Shown here piece by piece: positions 1 to 9,050 of a stretch of DNA of 64,000 nucleotides. Made by a program: the position numbers and the translations under genes. How positions within the stretch are numbered: position 1 is the first letter of the stretch; each line of letters begins with the position of its first letter. The stretch is from Shimia sediminis. GTDB taxonomy: Bacteria; Pseudomonadota; Alphaproteobacteria; Rhodobacterales; Rhodobacteraceae. The notes beneath the pieces were generated by a model, which was not told where the DNA came from, searched no databases, and saw only the letters and a list, made by a program, of their open reading frames with translations. The stretch lies in the NCBI RefSeq assembly GCF_003990645.1, contig NZ_RYZK01000005.1, positions 235,311 through 299,310 of the forward strand, read 5' to 3'.

Positions 1-3000
1 TTGGGCGGGTCTTGGTGCTACGCAAACTGCGGCGCAGCGCGTGGAATTGCCGTGTGACATCCTCTTGCACGGCGATCAGCGCCGGGATGACCAGCAACAC
101 GAGGATCAGACCAAAACCCAGGCCATAGACCAGCGTAATCACCGTGGGCTTGAGAAACTGCGCCTGTTGTGACCGTTCGAACAGCAAAGGCGCGAGCCCC
201 AGAACAGTGGTTGCCGAAGTCAGCATCACCGGCCGCAACCTGTCTGCCGCCCCGTCGATGATCGACGGCACCAACCCTCGGGTTTCGGCATATTCATCAA
301 CCGTGCTCACCAGAACGATGGAATCGTTGATGATGATGCCGGTAAGCCCCAACAGCCCGACAACCGTGAACATCGACAAGGGCACATCATGATAGTGGTG
401 CCCATAGATGGTGCCGATCAGCCCGAAAGGAATGATCGCCATCACCACCAACGGCCTGAGCCAGCTGGCAAACACCCAGGCCAGCACAATGTAAATACCC
501 ACCAGACACATCATCAGCCCCAGAAGAGCGTCGCTCAAGAACGTGTCTTCCTGTTCGGACAGGCCGGACATCCGCCAGTCCACCTGCTGCTCAGAAGCGA
601 TCTGAGGCAGGATCTCGGTTTCCAGCAGTTTGCTGATCTCTTCGGCCCGCGCCGGATCATCCTCGGAAATGTCGCCCGTAACACTGACGGTGCGAATACT
701 GTTCTCGCGGCGCACCGTTGAAAACCCGGTTCGGCGATCCACGGTGACCAGATCAGCCAGCGGCACGTATTTGCCCTGGGGTGTGCGCATCAGGCTGCCT
801 TCGAGAAAGTTCGCCGTCAGCTCATCACTGGGCACTTCCACCCGGATCGTGGCCGAGCGCGGCCCTTCAGGATAGGTCGCCGCCTCAAGCCCGTTCAACC
901 GATGGCGCAACATGCGCCCCAACGCGTCGATTTCGAACCCCAGCGCGTGGCCTTGCGGGGTCAGTTCCAGGATCAGCTCTTCCTTGTCATAGGCCAGCGT
1001 GTCTTCGACCGCCGACACCTCGGGAAAGGCCGACACAGCGGTTTTCAACGCCTCGGCAGCAGCTTTCAAGGTCTCAGACGACGCCCCAAAGAACTGCACA
1101 TCCAGCGCATCGCCACCGGGCCCCGAGCGCCACCCCCGGAAGGTCACGGTTTCCGCCAGCGGATGGCGCTGCACGCGGTCCTGCAATTCGCCGACAAAGG
1201 CAAAGCTGGAATAGGGACGCAGATCAGCGTCGATCAACTCAATCGCAATGGCGCCCTTCAGGTCGACGTCCAGCGTTTCGGCCCCGGCCAGATAGCGCCC
1301 CGAATTGCCACCGATCTCGGCCATGACGTAATCCAGCGGATTGCGCCCGTAACGTTCTTCGTATTCCTTGCCCAATTCCTCGGTGGCGCGCTGCATTTCG
1401 CGCATCATCGCCAGCGTGTCTTCGCGCTTGGCCGAGGGCAGCATGAAAAAGTTGCCCGTGACCGACCCGCGCTCCGGCGCGTTAAAGAACCGCCATTTCA
1501 CATCGCCGCTCACAAACAGCGCCAACTGGCTGGCCAGGATCACTGTCGCGACGCCCAAAACCGGATACCGCGCCCAGACGATCAGCCCCATGAAAGGCCG
1601 GAACAGCCGCGTTCGGAACCAGCGAAAGCCGCGATTGACCACACGACTGGGCAGGTCATACCAGTGTTCCTTGGCCGAATGCTTCAACGCGTGGGCCATG
1701 TGGTTGGGCAGGATCAGAAAACACTCAACCAGCGACGCCAACAGGACCATGATCACGGTAAACGGGATGTCTGCGATCATCTCGCCAAAGCGACCCGAGA
1801 TAAAGGTGAGGCCAAAAAAGGCGATCACCGTGGTCAGCGTTGCCGAGAAAACCGGCATCGACATGCGCCGCGCAGCATTTTCCGCCGCCACCACCGGAGG
1901 CTCTCCGAGGTGTCGCGCGCGGTGGTCGGCGTGCTCGCCCACCACGATGGCGTCATCCACCACGATCCCCAGCGTGATGATCAGCGCAAACAGCGAGATC
2001 ATGTTGATCGTCAGCCCACCGGCATACATCAGCGCTATGGTCGCCAGCATTGCCACCGGAATGCCTGCCGCCACCCAGATCGCCGTGCGGGCATTGAGGA
2101 ACAGGAACAACAGCGTCACCACCAACCCCAGCCCCATCAACCCGTTGTCCAACAACAGCGTCAGACGGCTCGAGATTGCCTCAGCCCGCGTGCGGATCAG
2201 CTCAACTGTGACACCCTGCGGCAGGGTGGTTTGCATGTCGGCAGCCACCTTTTCCACTGTCGCCTGAATGGCAATCGCGTCGCCCTTGTCGCTGCGATCC
2301 ACCCGCACCGACATGGCAGGGTTGTCGCCGACAAAGTAAGACCGCGCGCGGGTTGGGCCCTCGACCGTGACGGTCGCAACATCGCCAACCAAAAGCTTGG
2401 AGCGGTCCGGGTTCGACCGCAGCACAATGGCGGCAATCTGATCCGGCGCGCGTTTTTCAACGCCTGTGCGCACTCGGGCGTTGGCCCCCTCAACATCACC
2501 TGCCGGGTCTGCATCGACCTCTTGTTTGATGGCATTGGCGATCTGTTCGATGGTCACATCGTGGGTCATCAGATCCACGGTCGACACCTCGACCAGGGTC
2601 TGAGGTGCGGCCAGCCCGCGAATGGTGGTGCGGGTCACCCCTTCGACAAACAACCGCGTGACAAACTCATCCGTATACCGCGCCAGCTGCGCCGGATCGA
2701 CCGGTCCGGTCACCACCACGTCGGTCACACGATCCCGCCACACCCCGCGCGAGACCTTGGGGTCTTCGGCTTCTTCCGGCAGGGTGGTCACCGCATCCAC
2801 GGCGGCCTGAACATCATCTGCCGCGCGGGCCATGTCCCAGCCCGGCTCAAAATCCAGTGTGATACGGGCGTTGCCCTCAAGCGACCGCGCCGCGGTGCTT
2901 TCCACGCCCTCCACGGACAGCAGCGCAGGCTCCAGCACCTGTACGATCCCCGCATCCACATCCGCAGCCCCCGCGCCTTCCCACAGAACCGTGACGCTGA

Positions 3001-3157
3001 CGTTGTCGATGATGACATCCGGAAAAAACTGAGCCCGCATCCGGGGCGCGGCAATCAACCCTGCAACGATTAGCACCACCAGCAAGAGGTTCGCAGCCGT
3101 CCCGTGACGGGTGAAATAGGACAACAAGCCCCCCGCAGGTCCGGAGACGCGCCGCAT
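1..3157 (-). CDS. RND-family efflux permease (AcrB-like), C-terminus beyond window edge
   Basis: Inner-membrane proton-driven pump subunit of a tripartite RND efflux system. The minus-strand frame is open from an ATG at 3157 to the window edge (1,052 codons), close to the usual 1,030-1,060, so only the last residues are missing. Seen: a first membrane helix about residues 15-33, a large periplasmic porter domain, the helix-4 motif VVDDAIVVGEH with the paired Asp of the proton relay, and a second membrane block near the C-terminus with GIIINDSIVLVST. At the place where AcrB has the essential Lys of its AKNA motif this protein has Asn-Asp, as in some other RND subfamilies. It starts 3 bases after the adaptor gene stops, so the two form one operon transcribed from about 4.65 kb. 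Substrate cannot be predicted. Confidence 0.93.
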   Translation of the reverse strand, partial: MRRVSGPAGGLLSYFTRHGTAANLLLVVLIVAGLIAAPRMRAQFFPDVIIDNVSVTVLWEGAGAADVDAGIVQVLEPALLSVEGVESTAARSLEGNARITLDFEPGWDMARAADDVQAAVDAVTTLPEEAEDPKVSRGVWRDRVTDVVVTGPVDPAQLARYTDEFVTRLFVEGVTRTTIRGLAAPQTLVEVSTVDLMTHDVTIEQIANAIKQEVDADPAGDVEGANARVRTGVEKRAPDQIAAIVLRSNPDRSKLLVGDVATVTVEGPTRARSYFVGDNPAMSVRVDRSDKGDAIAIQATVEKVAADMQTTLPQGVTVELIRTRAEAISSRLTLLLDNGLMGLGLVVTLLFLFLNARTAIWVAAGIPVAMLATIALMYAGGLTINMISLFALIITLGIVVDDAIVVGEHADHRARHLGEPPVVAAENAARRMSMPVFSATLTTVIAFFGLTFISGRFGEMIADIPFTVIMVLLASLVECFLILPNHMAHALKHSAKEHWYDLPSRVVNRGFRWFRTRLFRPFMGLIVWARYPVLGVATVILASQLALFVSGDVKWRFFNAPERGSVTGNFFMLPSAKREDTLAMMREMQRATEELGKEYEERYGRNPLDYVMAEIGGNSGRYLAGAETLDVDLKGAIAIELIDADLRPYSSFAFVGELQDRVQRHPLAETVTFRGWRSGPGGDALDVQFFGASSETLKAAAEALKTAVSAFPEVSAVEDTLAYDKEELILELTPQGHALGFEIDALGRMLRHRLNGLEAATYPEGPRSATIRVEVPSDELTANFLEGSLMRTPQGKYVPLADLVTVDRRTGFSTVRRENSIRTVSVTGDISEDDPARAEEISKLLETEILPQIASEQQVDWRMSGLSEQEDTFLSDALLGLMMCLVGIYIVLAWVFASWLRPLVVMAIIPFGLIGTIYGHHYHDVPLSMFTVVGLLGLTGIIINDSIVLVSTVDEYAETRGLVPSIIDGAADRLRPVMLTSATTVLGLAPLLFERSQQAQFLKPTVITLVYGLGFGLILVLLVIPALIAVQEDVTRQFHALRRSLRSTKTRP

Positions 3158-3160
3158 GGG

Positions 3161-4618
3161 CTAGCCCCCCATCCGCGATTTGATCCGCTCAAGCAGGCGG
3201 GCAGGCACCTCGGGTTTGGCCAGCATCTCCAGAACCCGCGTCTTGGCCTCGGCGGGCATTTGGGCATTGCCTTCGATGGCGGCAATCAAACGCGCCCGAG
3301 TGGCGTCGTCCAGCGCAACCATTTCGGGCGCAGCAGGCACCGCAGCATCGCCAGAGGCCAATGGCTTGACCTGAACACCTGGCCCCAACAGCGGGGTCAG
3401 CCGCGTCACGATCTGACGTCCGGCAATGGCATCGCCCGCCACGATGATCTCATCACCCTGGCGACGCAGCAAAGTCACCGGGATCGCCTCGAGACGGCTG
3501 TTTTCATCGATCGCCATCACCCGCCCCTGTGTGTCCAGCGCCGTTGCCGGCAGCTTGACCACGCTCTCCAATGGCTTTTCACGCACGCGCACGGTGACAA
3601 AATCGCCGGGCTTCAGCCCCCGCGGCGAGTCGAGGCGTGCAAAAATCTTGCGACCGGTTTCGCCGTCTCCCACCACCGCGCTCTCGCGCGAGATCACGCC
3701 CGTGGCCACCAGATCCTGGCCCATCACGTCAAGCGTGGCAGTGACCTCGGCCAGCGGCAGGCGTCCGTCGTCGCCCAACAGCCGCACATACTGCGGGGTT
3801 GAAATGCGAAACACCAGTTCCAGCGCCTCTGCATCAATCAGCGAGGCCATCTTTTCATTGGTCGAGACAAAGCGCCCCTTGACCACGGTCACCTCGGAGA
3901 GGGTGCCGGAAAAATCCGCTGTGATCGTGGTTTCAGCCAGCGCGCGTTCGGCCTCGGCCACAGCCACGCGGGCACGCTCCAGTCGCGTCACCGCCTGATC
4001 CACCCGCGCCTCGGACTGTGCCACCGACTGGCGCCGCGCGACAACCGCCTGATTGGCCGAGGCCACGGCGAGTTCCGCTGTTTCCACGGCAGCCGAGGTC
4101 GTCACCTCGCGCGCCAGCAAATCCAGTTGCCGGTCCAGCGCCTTTTGCCGCAAACGGGCCTGTGCCTCGGCCGCGCCCAGCTCGGCACCGGCCAATTCCA
4201 GCACCCGCGCGGCATCCCGCTGCTCGGCTTGGGCATCCAACAGGTCGTTCTGCGCGCGTGTCAGGGCAAATTCTGCGGGCACGGGATCAATCTGAACCAG
4301 CACGTCGCCCTGACGCACCTGACCACCTTCTTCAAAGTCCGGCGACAGCGACGTGATGGTCCCCGCCAGCCGCGATCGCACCTCGAGACTGCGGCGACTG
4401 CGCACTTCGCCAAAGGCCACCAAATCGGGGGCGACGCGCCCCGGCTCGGCCACTTGCACGTTCACCGCAAACACCCGTTCGTTGCCTTGCGGCGGGCGGG
4501 ACTCCCGCGCCAACCGTTCGGAAATTGCGCCGTACATCATCTGGCCCGCCACCAGCACCAGCGCGACCGTCACCGAAAGCAGGAACAATCCTGTCAGGCT
4601 TTGTCTGAGGAAACGCAT
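3161..4618 (-). CDS. RND efflux periplasmic adaptor (membrane fusion protein)
   Basis: 485-residue HlyD/AcrA-type adaptor linking the inner-membrane RND pump to an outer-membrane channel. Seen: one N-terminal membrane helix (about residues 8-30), a split lipoyl domain (VAFGEVRSRRSLEVRSRLAG near residue 70, then the return strand TITADFSGTLSEV), a long Ala/Glu/Arg-rich coiled-coil hairpin of about residues 115-235, and a beta-barrel plus membrane-proximal domain after it. It is the first gene of the operon with the permease downstream. No outer-membrane channel gene lies in the window, so a shared TolC-like partner is inferred. Confidence 0.93.
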   Translation of the reverse strand: MRFLRQSLTGLFLLSVTVALVLVAGQMMYGAISERLARESRPPQGNERVFAVNVQVAEPGRVAPDLVAFGEVRSRRSLEVRSRLAGTITSLSPDFEEGGQVRQGDVLVQIDPVPAEFALTRAQNDLLDAQAEQRDAARVLELAGAELGAAEAQARLRQKALDRQLDLLAREVTTSAAVETAELAVASANQAVVARRQSVAQSEARVDQAVTRLERARVAVAEAERALAETTITADFSGTLSEVTVVKGRFVSTNEKMASLIDAEALELVFRISTPQYVRLLGDDGRLPLAEVTATLDVMGQDLVATGVISRESAVVGDGETGRKIFARLDSPRGLKPGDFVTVRVREKPLESVVKLPATALDTQGRVMAIDENSRLEAIPVTLLRRQGDEIIVAGDAIAGRQIVTRLTPLLGPGVQVKPLASGDAAVPAAPEMVALDDATRARLIAAIEGNAQMPAEAKTRVLEMLAKPEVPARLLERIKSRMGG

Positions 4619-4654
4619 GTAGCTTGGCTCTCCGCTTGGCTGGGTCCGCTATAC

Positions 4655-4683
4655 ATAATTGGCCCAAACGCCTGAAAAGCCAA
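4655..4683 (-). promoter_or_regulatory. Candidate sigma70 promoter for the RND efflux operon
   Basis: Reading the minus strand, TTGGCT is followed after 17 bases by AATTAT, about 37 bases upstream of the adaptor ATG at 4618. Spacing is ideal and both boxes are moderate matches. No operator was recognised. The intergenic gap to moaB is only about 100 bases. Confidence 0.4.
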
Positions 4684-4722
4684 GCATTCACACCAACACG
4701 TGAGATTAAACGGCCCCCCGCG

Positions 4723-5265
4723 TCATTTCCGTCGCAAATGTTCGTCCAATCGCGGGAAAATCTCGACGAAGTTGCACGGCAGGTGCCGGTAATCCAGCTG
4801 ATACTGCAAAATCTCGTCCCAGGCATCCTTGCAGGCGCCGGTCGAACCGGGCAGCGCAAAGAGATAAGTGCCGTTGGCAACACCCCCCGTGGCGCGGCTT
4901 TGCACGGCTGAGGTGCCGATTTTGTTCATCGACACCATGGTGAAGACGGTGCCAAAGGCTTCGATCTCTTTTTCATAGACGTCACGATGGGCCTCGACCG
5001 TCACATCCCGCCCGGTCAGACCGGTGCCGCCGGTCGAAATTATCACGTCCACCGCTTTGTCCGCACACCATCTGCGCAGCTGGTCGGCGATTTGGTCGCG
5101 CTCATCGCGGATGATCTTGCGATCGGCAAGGATATGCCCCGCCCCCTCGATGCGCCCCACCAGCGTGTCACCGGACCTGTCCTGATCCAGCCCCCGCGTG
5201 TCGCTCACGGTGAGCACAGCAATGCGGACAGGGATAAACTCTTTGCTTTCGTCAAAACGGGGCAT
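4723..5265 (-). CDS. moaB: Molybdenum cofactor biosynthesis protein B (MogA/MoaB fold)
   Basis: 180-residue cytoplasmic protein that adenylylates molybdopterin, or is structurally equivalent to the enzyme that does. Seen: the core motif STGGTGLTGRD about residues 80-90 and the late motif FALPGSTGACKDAWDE, both family signatures. The ATG at 5265 is preferred over a GTG two codons upstream because GAGGAG sits 5 bases before the ATG but directly abuts the GTG. It lies 9 bases after a small secreted-protein gene and a DNA glycosylase gene, probably in one transcript. moaD and moaE are far away at 32-32.7 kb. Confidence 0.93.
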   Translation of the reverse strand: MPRFDESKEFIPVRIAVLTVSDTRGLDQDRSGDTLVGRIEGAGHILADRKIIRDERDQIADQLRRWCADKAVDVIISTGGTGLTGRDVTVEAHRDVYEKEIEAFGTVFTMVSMNKIGTSAVQSRATGGVANGTYLFALPGSTGACKDAWDEILQYQLDYRHLPCNFVEIFPRLDEHLRRK

Positions 5266-5274
5266 GGCCACTCC

Positions 5275-5817
5275 TCAGGGGCAAGGTTGTGTCACCGGCA
5301 GGCGAGGGGTTGCGAGAACTGTGTCGAACAGCTCATCCGCACCCTCTCCCATCAGGACCTTGGCATAGTCGATCATGACCGAGTTCGGGACGCACTGCGT
5401 GATCTGGTCGCTGTGTTGGGCAACAAGCGCGTCAAACCGGGCCTTTAGTACGGCAGGATCAGCCGGAGGCGCGGCATTCTCGGCGTAGAACACCAGCAAG
5501 CGCGCCAGATGCTCTGGGTTGGGTGTCGGCGCCAGATCAGGGCAGGCCTGCACAAAGCTCAGCGTTTCGGCATAAAACGATGTCAGACAGCCGACGGGGC
5601 CGCCCTTGTGGAAATCCACCCCGGCATAGAGCCGCGTGTCACCATCAATGGTCTCGTATACGGTCACCCCGTCGTCACGCTCCAGGGCCCGAGCCCCCCC
5701 GGCGTCTGTCACCACCTGATCGGCGTACTCTTCGAACATCGCGGCATAGTCATTGGCCCCCAGCGGATCCGCCTGTGCCGCACCTGACAGCAGCAGCATT
5801 GCCACCGCCCAGCGCAT
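5275..5817 (-). CDS. Small secreted protein of unknown function
   Basis: 180 residues. Seen: a clear signal peptide (MRWAVAMLLLSGAAQA, then mature DPLGAND). The mature part has four cysteines (in PVGCLTSFY, VQACPD, ITQCVPNS and the C-terminal QPCP), compatible with two disulfides in the periplasm. The frame is open for another 300 bases upstream, but the ATG at 5817 overlaps the stop of the upstream glycosylase gene as ATGA, which is the likely translationally coupled start. I do not recognise the family. The genetic link to a DNA repair gene and moaB is probably only transcriptional. Confidence 0.75.
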   Translation of the reverse strand: MRWAVAMLLLSGAAQADPLGANDYAAMFEEYADQVVTDAGGARALERDDGVTVYETIDGDTRLYAGVDFHKGGPVGCLTSFYAETLSFVQACPDLAPTPNPEHLARLLVFYAENAAPPADPAVLKARFDALVAQHSDQITQCVPNSVMIDYAKVLMGEGADELFDTVLATPRLPVTQPCP

Positions 5818-6599
5818 CAACCCAACTCGCGCAGCTTGGCCTTGAGGCTCAAGAGATCCGCCCAGGCCTCGCGTTTGGCCGAGGGTTGGCGCAGCAAATA
5901 GGCGGGATGGAACATTGGCAGCACCGGTTTGCCCAGCGCCTCGGCCCAGGTTCCACGCAGGCGCGTGATGCCGCGCCGTCCCAACATGGCCTGGCACGAG
6001 ATATTGCCCATCAGCACGATCACCTCGGGCGCAACGATCTCGACGTGGCGCTTGAGAAAGGGCAGCAGCATCTGGATTTCTATCGCCTCGGGGTCGCGGT
6101 TCTGCGGTGGACGCCAAGGCAGGACGTTGGTGATATAGACCGACTGGGCCGACAGATCATGCGCCCGGCCCATATCAATCGCCGCCAGCATCTTGTCCAA
6201 CAATTGCCCGGCCCGGCCTACAAAGGGTTTGCCTTCGCGGTCCTCGTCCCGGCCCGGAGCCTCGCCGATAATCATCACCCGCGCGGCTGGGTTGCCGTCC
6301 GAAAACACCAGACTGCGCGCGCCGCGTTTCAAATCACACAACTCAAACGCCGCCATCGCGGCCCGCAATGCCTCTAGGTCCCCCGCCGCCCTGGCGGCTT
6401 CGGTCGCCACCAGCACCGGGTCAACCTCATTGCCCCTTGGACGGGGCGCTTCGGCCACAGGCGCGGGTTTGGGTTTTTCCGCCTTGACCGGCGCTTCATA
6501 GCGGTCAACCGGCGCGTCCAGCATGGCCTCGGTCGCACCGAGTTCCATCTGCCAGTCCAAAAGCGCACGCGCCGTATGATAGTCGAGGGCCGATTCCAT
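5817..6599 (-). CDS. Uracil-DNA glycosylase, family 4-like, lacking the Fe-S cysteines
   Basis: 260-residue base-excision-repair enzyme that would remove uracil from DNA. Seen: motif 1 GEAPGRDEDREGKPFVGRAG about residues 113-132, the strand YITNVLPWRPP, and motif 2 HPAYLLRQPSAKR near residue 232. These are the family 4 signatures. About 70 N-terminal residues are Pro/Lys/Ala-rich and look disordered. Classical family 4 enzymes bind a 4Fe-4S cluster through four cysteines. Only two cysteines are present here (FELCDLKR and NISCQAM), so the cluster is probably absent. I recall other alphaproteobacterial homologues looking similar. The start at 6599 is the first ATG after an intergenic region. 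Confidence 0.85.
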   Translation of the reverse strand: MESALDYHTARALLDWQMELGATEAMLDAPVDRYEAPVKAEKPKPAPVAEAPRPRGNEVDPVLVATEAARAAGDLEALRAAMAAFELCDLKRGARSLVFSDGNPAARVMIIGEAPGRDEDREGKPFVGRAGQLLDKMLAAIDMGRAHDLSAQSVYITNVLPWRPPQNRDPEAIEIQMLLPFLKRHVEIVAPEVIVLMGNISCQAMLGRRGITRLRGTWAEALGKPVLPMFHPAYLLRQPSAKREAWADLLSLKAKLRELG

Positions 6600-6635
6600 G
6601 GCGCTACCCTATCTGCATCGCAGGAGGGGGGAAAG

Positions 6636-6702
6636 AGAGGGGCCAGCCCCTCTGGGCCCCTGGCCCATTCACCCCGGGATATTTCTGGCCAAAAGAAGCA
6701 GC
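6636..6702. repeat. Intergenic hairpin plus sequence resembling a dispersed Roseobacter-group element
   Basis: Between the divergent glycosylase and metalloprotease genes. A perfect 8-bp stem (AGAGGGGC, 2-base loop, GCCCCTCT, 6636-6653) is followed by a GGGCCCCTGGCCC stretch and then CACCCCGGGATATTTCTGG with CCAAAAGAAG after it. I remember very similar G/C hairpin plus CCCCGG-ATATTT-AAGAAG strings as recurrent intergenic elements of this bacterial group. Only one copy is in this window, so the repeat status is recollection, not observation. Confidence 0.35.
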
Positions 6703-6742
6703 CCCCATGCTGCCGCACCGGCGAGAGCACCCCAATCAGGTG

Positions 6743-6770
6743 TTGCAGCAACTACAGCCTTGGGTAGAGT
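6743..6770 (+). promoter_or_regulatory. Candidate promoter for the metalloprotease-like gene
   Basis: TTGCAG, 16-base spacer, TAGAGT. The -10 box ends 6 bases before the ATG at 6777, so if it is used the mRNA would be leaderless or nearly so. No Shine-Dalgarno sequence precedes that ATG, which agrees. Confidence 0.4.
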
Positions 6771-6776
6771 GGCCTC

Positions 6777-7919
6777 ATGCGCGCGCTCGGTTTCTCCGCA
6801 CTTCTCAAGAATGCCTGTTTTCTTGTCTTCTTGTTGGCCACCTCTGCACCGGCCACCGCGGGAGAGTATGTTTTATGTTTGCAAAAACAGCTGAGTGCAC
6901 TTGGACAAGACCCGGGGCCGCACGACGGGCTCTGGGGCCGGAAAACCAAGGCGGCCGCGCTTGGCCTGATGCAACAACACCCCGAGTTGCAATCCGAACC
7001 GATGCTGCAGGAGCCGCGCCGGGTTTCAGCAATTTCCTGGTGTCGCATCCTGGGCAAACGCCGCGGCGTAGCGCGCGCCTTCCGACCTTCAGCAGAGAAA
7101 CCGAATATCCTGTTCGACAAGGATGCCAGCCCAACTGAAAAAGCGCTGGTGCTCGGCGCGGACAAGGATGCACGCCGGTATTTGTATCTGCGCTTTGGGG
7201 TCAGTATTGCAGGCCGCGTCGACATTGCCGCAGGCAGGGACGCGAAACAGGTTGCCGCTAACATCGTCACGCTGCGTCGGTCCAGAGGCGATCCGATTGT
7301 CGATACGCGCGCCCGGGTGCGCAAACGCTGCAGCGACAAAGACCGCTGGGCAGCAGCAGCCTTTTACAATCAGATCTTCATTTGTTGGCCCCAACAGGAC
7401 ACCTATGGTGCGGACTGGGCCAAACAGAACCGCAAACGCATGACCGCGATTTTGGTGCATGAACATATCCACACCATGCAAACCGAATACACTCTGGCAA
7501 AAACCCGTCTGTACAAACGCCCTGACGGGCGTCGGGTTTCCGGGCCAGAGTGGATGATGGAGGGCACTGCCATGGTGGTAGAGCTGGACTATGCATTTCG
7601 CAACTTCGAAGGCCAGGGCATGCCTTCGTTCTTTCGCTTGCAATCCCCGGCGCGGGCCTCGGCCCTGAAACTGGCCGATCTGGGCGACATCACAACCGAA
7701 GAAGAATACAGCATCAGCCTGTTTGCCGCGTATCTGCTGGCAGAACGCTTCGGCATTCAGTCCCTTCTGGAGTATTGGCAAGCAATCGGGACCGGCCTGG
7801 ACTGGGACGAGGCTTTTCAGCAGGTCTTTGGCATGAAGCTTGCCGAGTATGAGACCCAATTCGAAACGCTGCGAACACACCAAAGCACCGCCATGAACTT
7901 TATCAAGACGGGCAGCTGA
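6777..7919 (+). CDS. Secreted HExxH zinc-protease-like protein with peptidoglycan-binding-like N-terminus
   Basis: 380 residues. Seen: signal peptide (residues 1-28, cleavage near TAGEYV), then a segment of about residues 31-62 (LQKQLSALGQDPGPHDGLWG followed by RKTKAAA) with the pattern of a peptidoglycan-binding type 1 repeat, a central region with three cysteines, and HEHIH at 228-232 followed 30 residues later by EWMMEGTA with Glu262. HExxH plus a downstream Glu in an EG motif is the gluzincin zinc site, so a metallopeptidase fold acting in the periplasm is inferred. No named family is recognised. It stands alone between divergent and co-directional neighbours with its own candidate promoter. 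Confidence 0.8.
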   Translation: MRALGFSALLKNACFLVFLLATSAPATAGEYVLCLQKQLSALGQDPGPHDGLWGRKTKAAALGLMQQHPELQSEPMLQEPRRVSAISWCRILGKRRGVARAFRPSAEKPNILFDKDASPTEKALVLGADKDARRYLYLRFGVSIAGRVDIAAGRDAKQVAANIVTLRRSRGDPIVDTRARVRKRCSDKDRWAAAAFYNQIFICWPQQDTYGADWAKQNRKRMTAILVHEHIHTMQTEYTLAKTRLYKRPDGRRVSGPEWMMEGTAMVVELDYAFRNFEGQGMPSFFRLQSPARASALKLADLGDITTEEEYSISLFAAYLLAERFGIQSLLEYWQAIGTGLDWDEAFQQVFGMKLAEYETQFETLRTHQSTAMNFIKTGS

Positions 7920-7932
7920 AACGATCTGTCGC

Positions 7933-7961
7933 TTGCCCCCCCATCTCGGCCTTCTTATAAG
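7933..7961 (+). promoter_or_regulatory. Candidate sigma70 promoter for pyrB
   Basis: TTGCCC, exactly 17 bases, TATAAG, ending 29 bases before the pyrB ATG. An AGGAG ribosome-binding site sits 7 bases before that ATG. No attenuator-like hairpin is visible in the short leader. Confidence 0.5.
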
Positions 7962-7990
7962 CAGATGAAAATCTGCACAGGAGCGAGTCT

Positions 7991-8947
7991 ATGGGGTTCA
8001 GTCAGAAGCATCTTCTGGGGATCGAGCATCTGCGTCCTGACGAGATCACGGCGATCCTTGATCTGGCAGACCAATACGTTGATCTGAACCGGCGCGATGT
8101 GAAACACGCCGACGCCCTGACCGGGCTGACCCAGATCAACATGTTCTTTGAGAACTCCACCCGCACACAGGCCAGTTTCGAGCTGGCCGGCAAGCGGCTT
8201 GGCGCGGACGTCATGAACATGGCCATGCAGGCCAGTTCGATCAAAAAGGGCGAGACCCTGATCGACACGGCGATGACGCTGAATGCCATGCATCCCGATT
8301 TGCTGGTGGTGCGCCACCCGCATTCCGGGGCGGTGGATCTGCTCAGCCAAAAGGTCAACTGCGCCGTGCTGAACGCCGGTGATGGCCGTCACGAACACCC
8401 GACGCAGGCGCTGCTCGACGCCCTCACCATCCGCCGCGCCAAAGGGCGTCTGCACCGGCTGAACGTGGCCATCTGCGGCGACGTCGCCCATAGCCGCGTG
8501 GCGCGCTCGAACCTGATCCTCTTGGGCAAGATGGAGAACCGCGTCCGCCTTGTCGGCCCGCCTACACTGGTCCCTGCCCAATTCGCCGAGTTCGGCGCCG
8601 AAATCTACGAAGATATGGCCGAAGGGCTGAAAGACGTCGATGTCGTCATGATGCTGCGCCTCCAGCGCGAACGCATGGACGGCGGTTTTATCCCGTCCGA
8701 ACGCGAATACTATCACCGCTACGGGCTGGACGCCGAGAAGCTCTCGAACGCCAAGCCCGACGCCATCGTCATGCATCCCGGTCCGATGAACCGAGGGGTC
8801 GAGATCGACGGCGAGATTGCCGACGACATCAATCGTTCGGTCATTCAGGAACAGGTCGAGATGGGTGTTGCCGTGCGTATGGCTGCGATGGACCTCCTGG
8901 CGCGCAACCTGCGGGCGTCGCGCGCCGCGGAACCAGTAGAGGTCTGA
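7991..8947 (+). CDS. pyrB: Aspartate carbamoyltransferase catalytic subunit
   Basis: 318 residues, cytoplasmic. Catalyses carbamoyl phosphate plus aspartate to carbamoyl aspartate, the committed step of pyrimidine synthesis. Seen: the carbamoyl-phosphate loop [18 protein letters not shown] about residues 52-69, [14 protein letters not shown] near residue 136, and the late aspartate-loop and [11 protein letters not shown] motifs. No pyrI is present. Instead a dihydroorotase homologue predicted to be inactive follows in the same operon, the arrangement known from Pseudomonas where that protein is a structural partner of aspartate carbamoyltransferase. Confidence 0.96.
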   Translation: MGFSQKHLLGIEHLRPDEITAILDLADQYVDLNRRDVKHADALTGLTQINMFFENSTRTQASFELAGKRLGADVMNMAMQASSIKKGETLIDTAMTLNAMHPDLLVVRHPHSGAVDLLSQKVNCAVLNAGDGRHEHPTQALLDALTIRRAKGRLHRLNVAICGDVAHSRVARSNLILLGKMENRVRLVGPPTLVPAQFAEFGAEIYEDMAEGLKDVDVVMMLRLQRERMDGGFIPSEREYYHRYGLDAEKLSNAKPDAIVMHPGPMNRGVEIDGEIADDINRSVIQEQVEMGVAVRMAAMDLLARNLRASRAAEPVEV

Positions 8948-8951
8948 GCCG

Positions 8952-9050
8952 ATGGAAGACCCCAAAGACCCAAAAATGTCCGGCCGTGTCGCCACAATCG
9001 CGCTGATCGTGATGTTCGCCTTTGTTGGTCTGATCGTCTGGATCGCCTGA
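8952..9050 (+). CDS. 32-residue single-helix membrane protein
   Basis: Short gene 4 bases after pyrB. Seen: a charged N-terminus (MEDPKDPKMSGR) and one hydrophobic helix ending in GLIVWIA. Its stop TGA shares a base with the next ATG (ATGA), the same coupling used through the rest of this operon, which supports it being translated. Topology by charge would place the N-terminus in the cytoplasm. Function unknown. Confidence 0.6.
   Translation: MEDPKDPKMSGRVATIALIVMFAFVGLIVWIA

Noticed and set aside
902-3073. 723-codon open frame on the plus strand opposite the RND permease
   Set aside because: His/Arg/Gln-rich translation without domains, exact antisense of a clear RND gene; typical GC-rich shadow.
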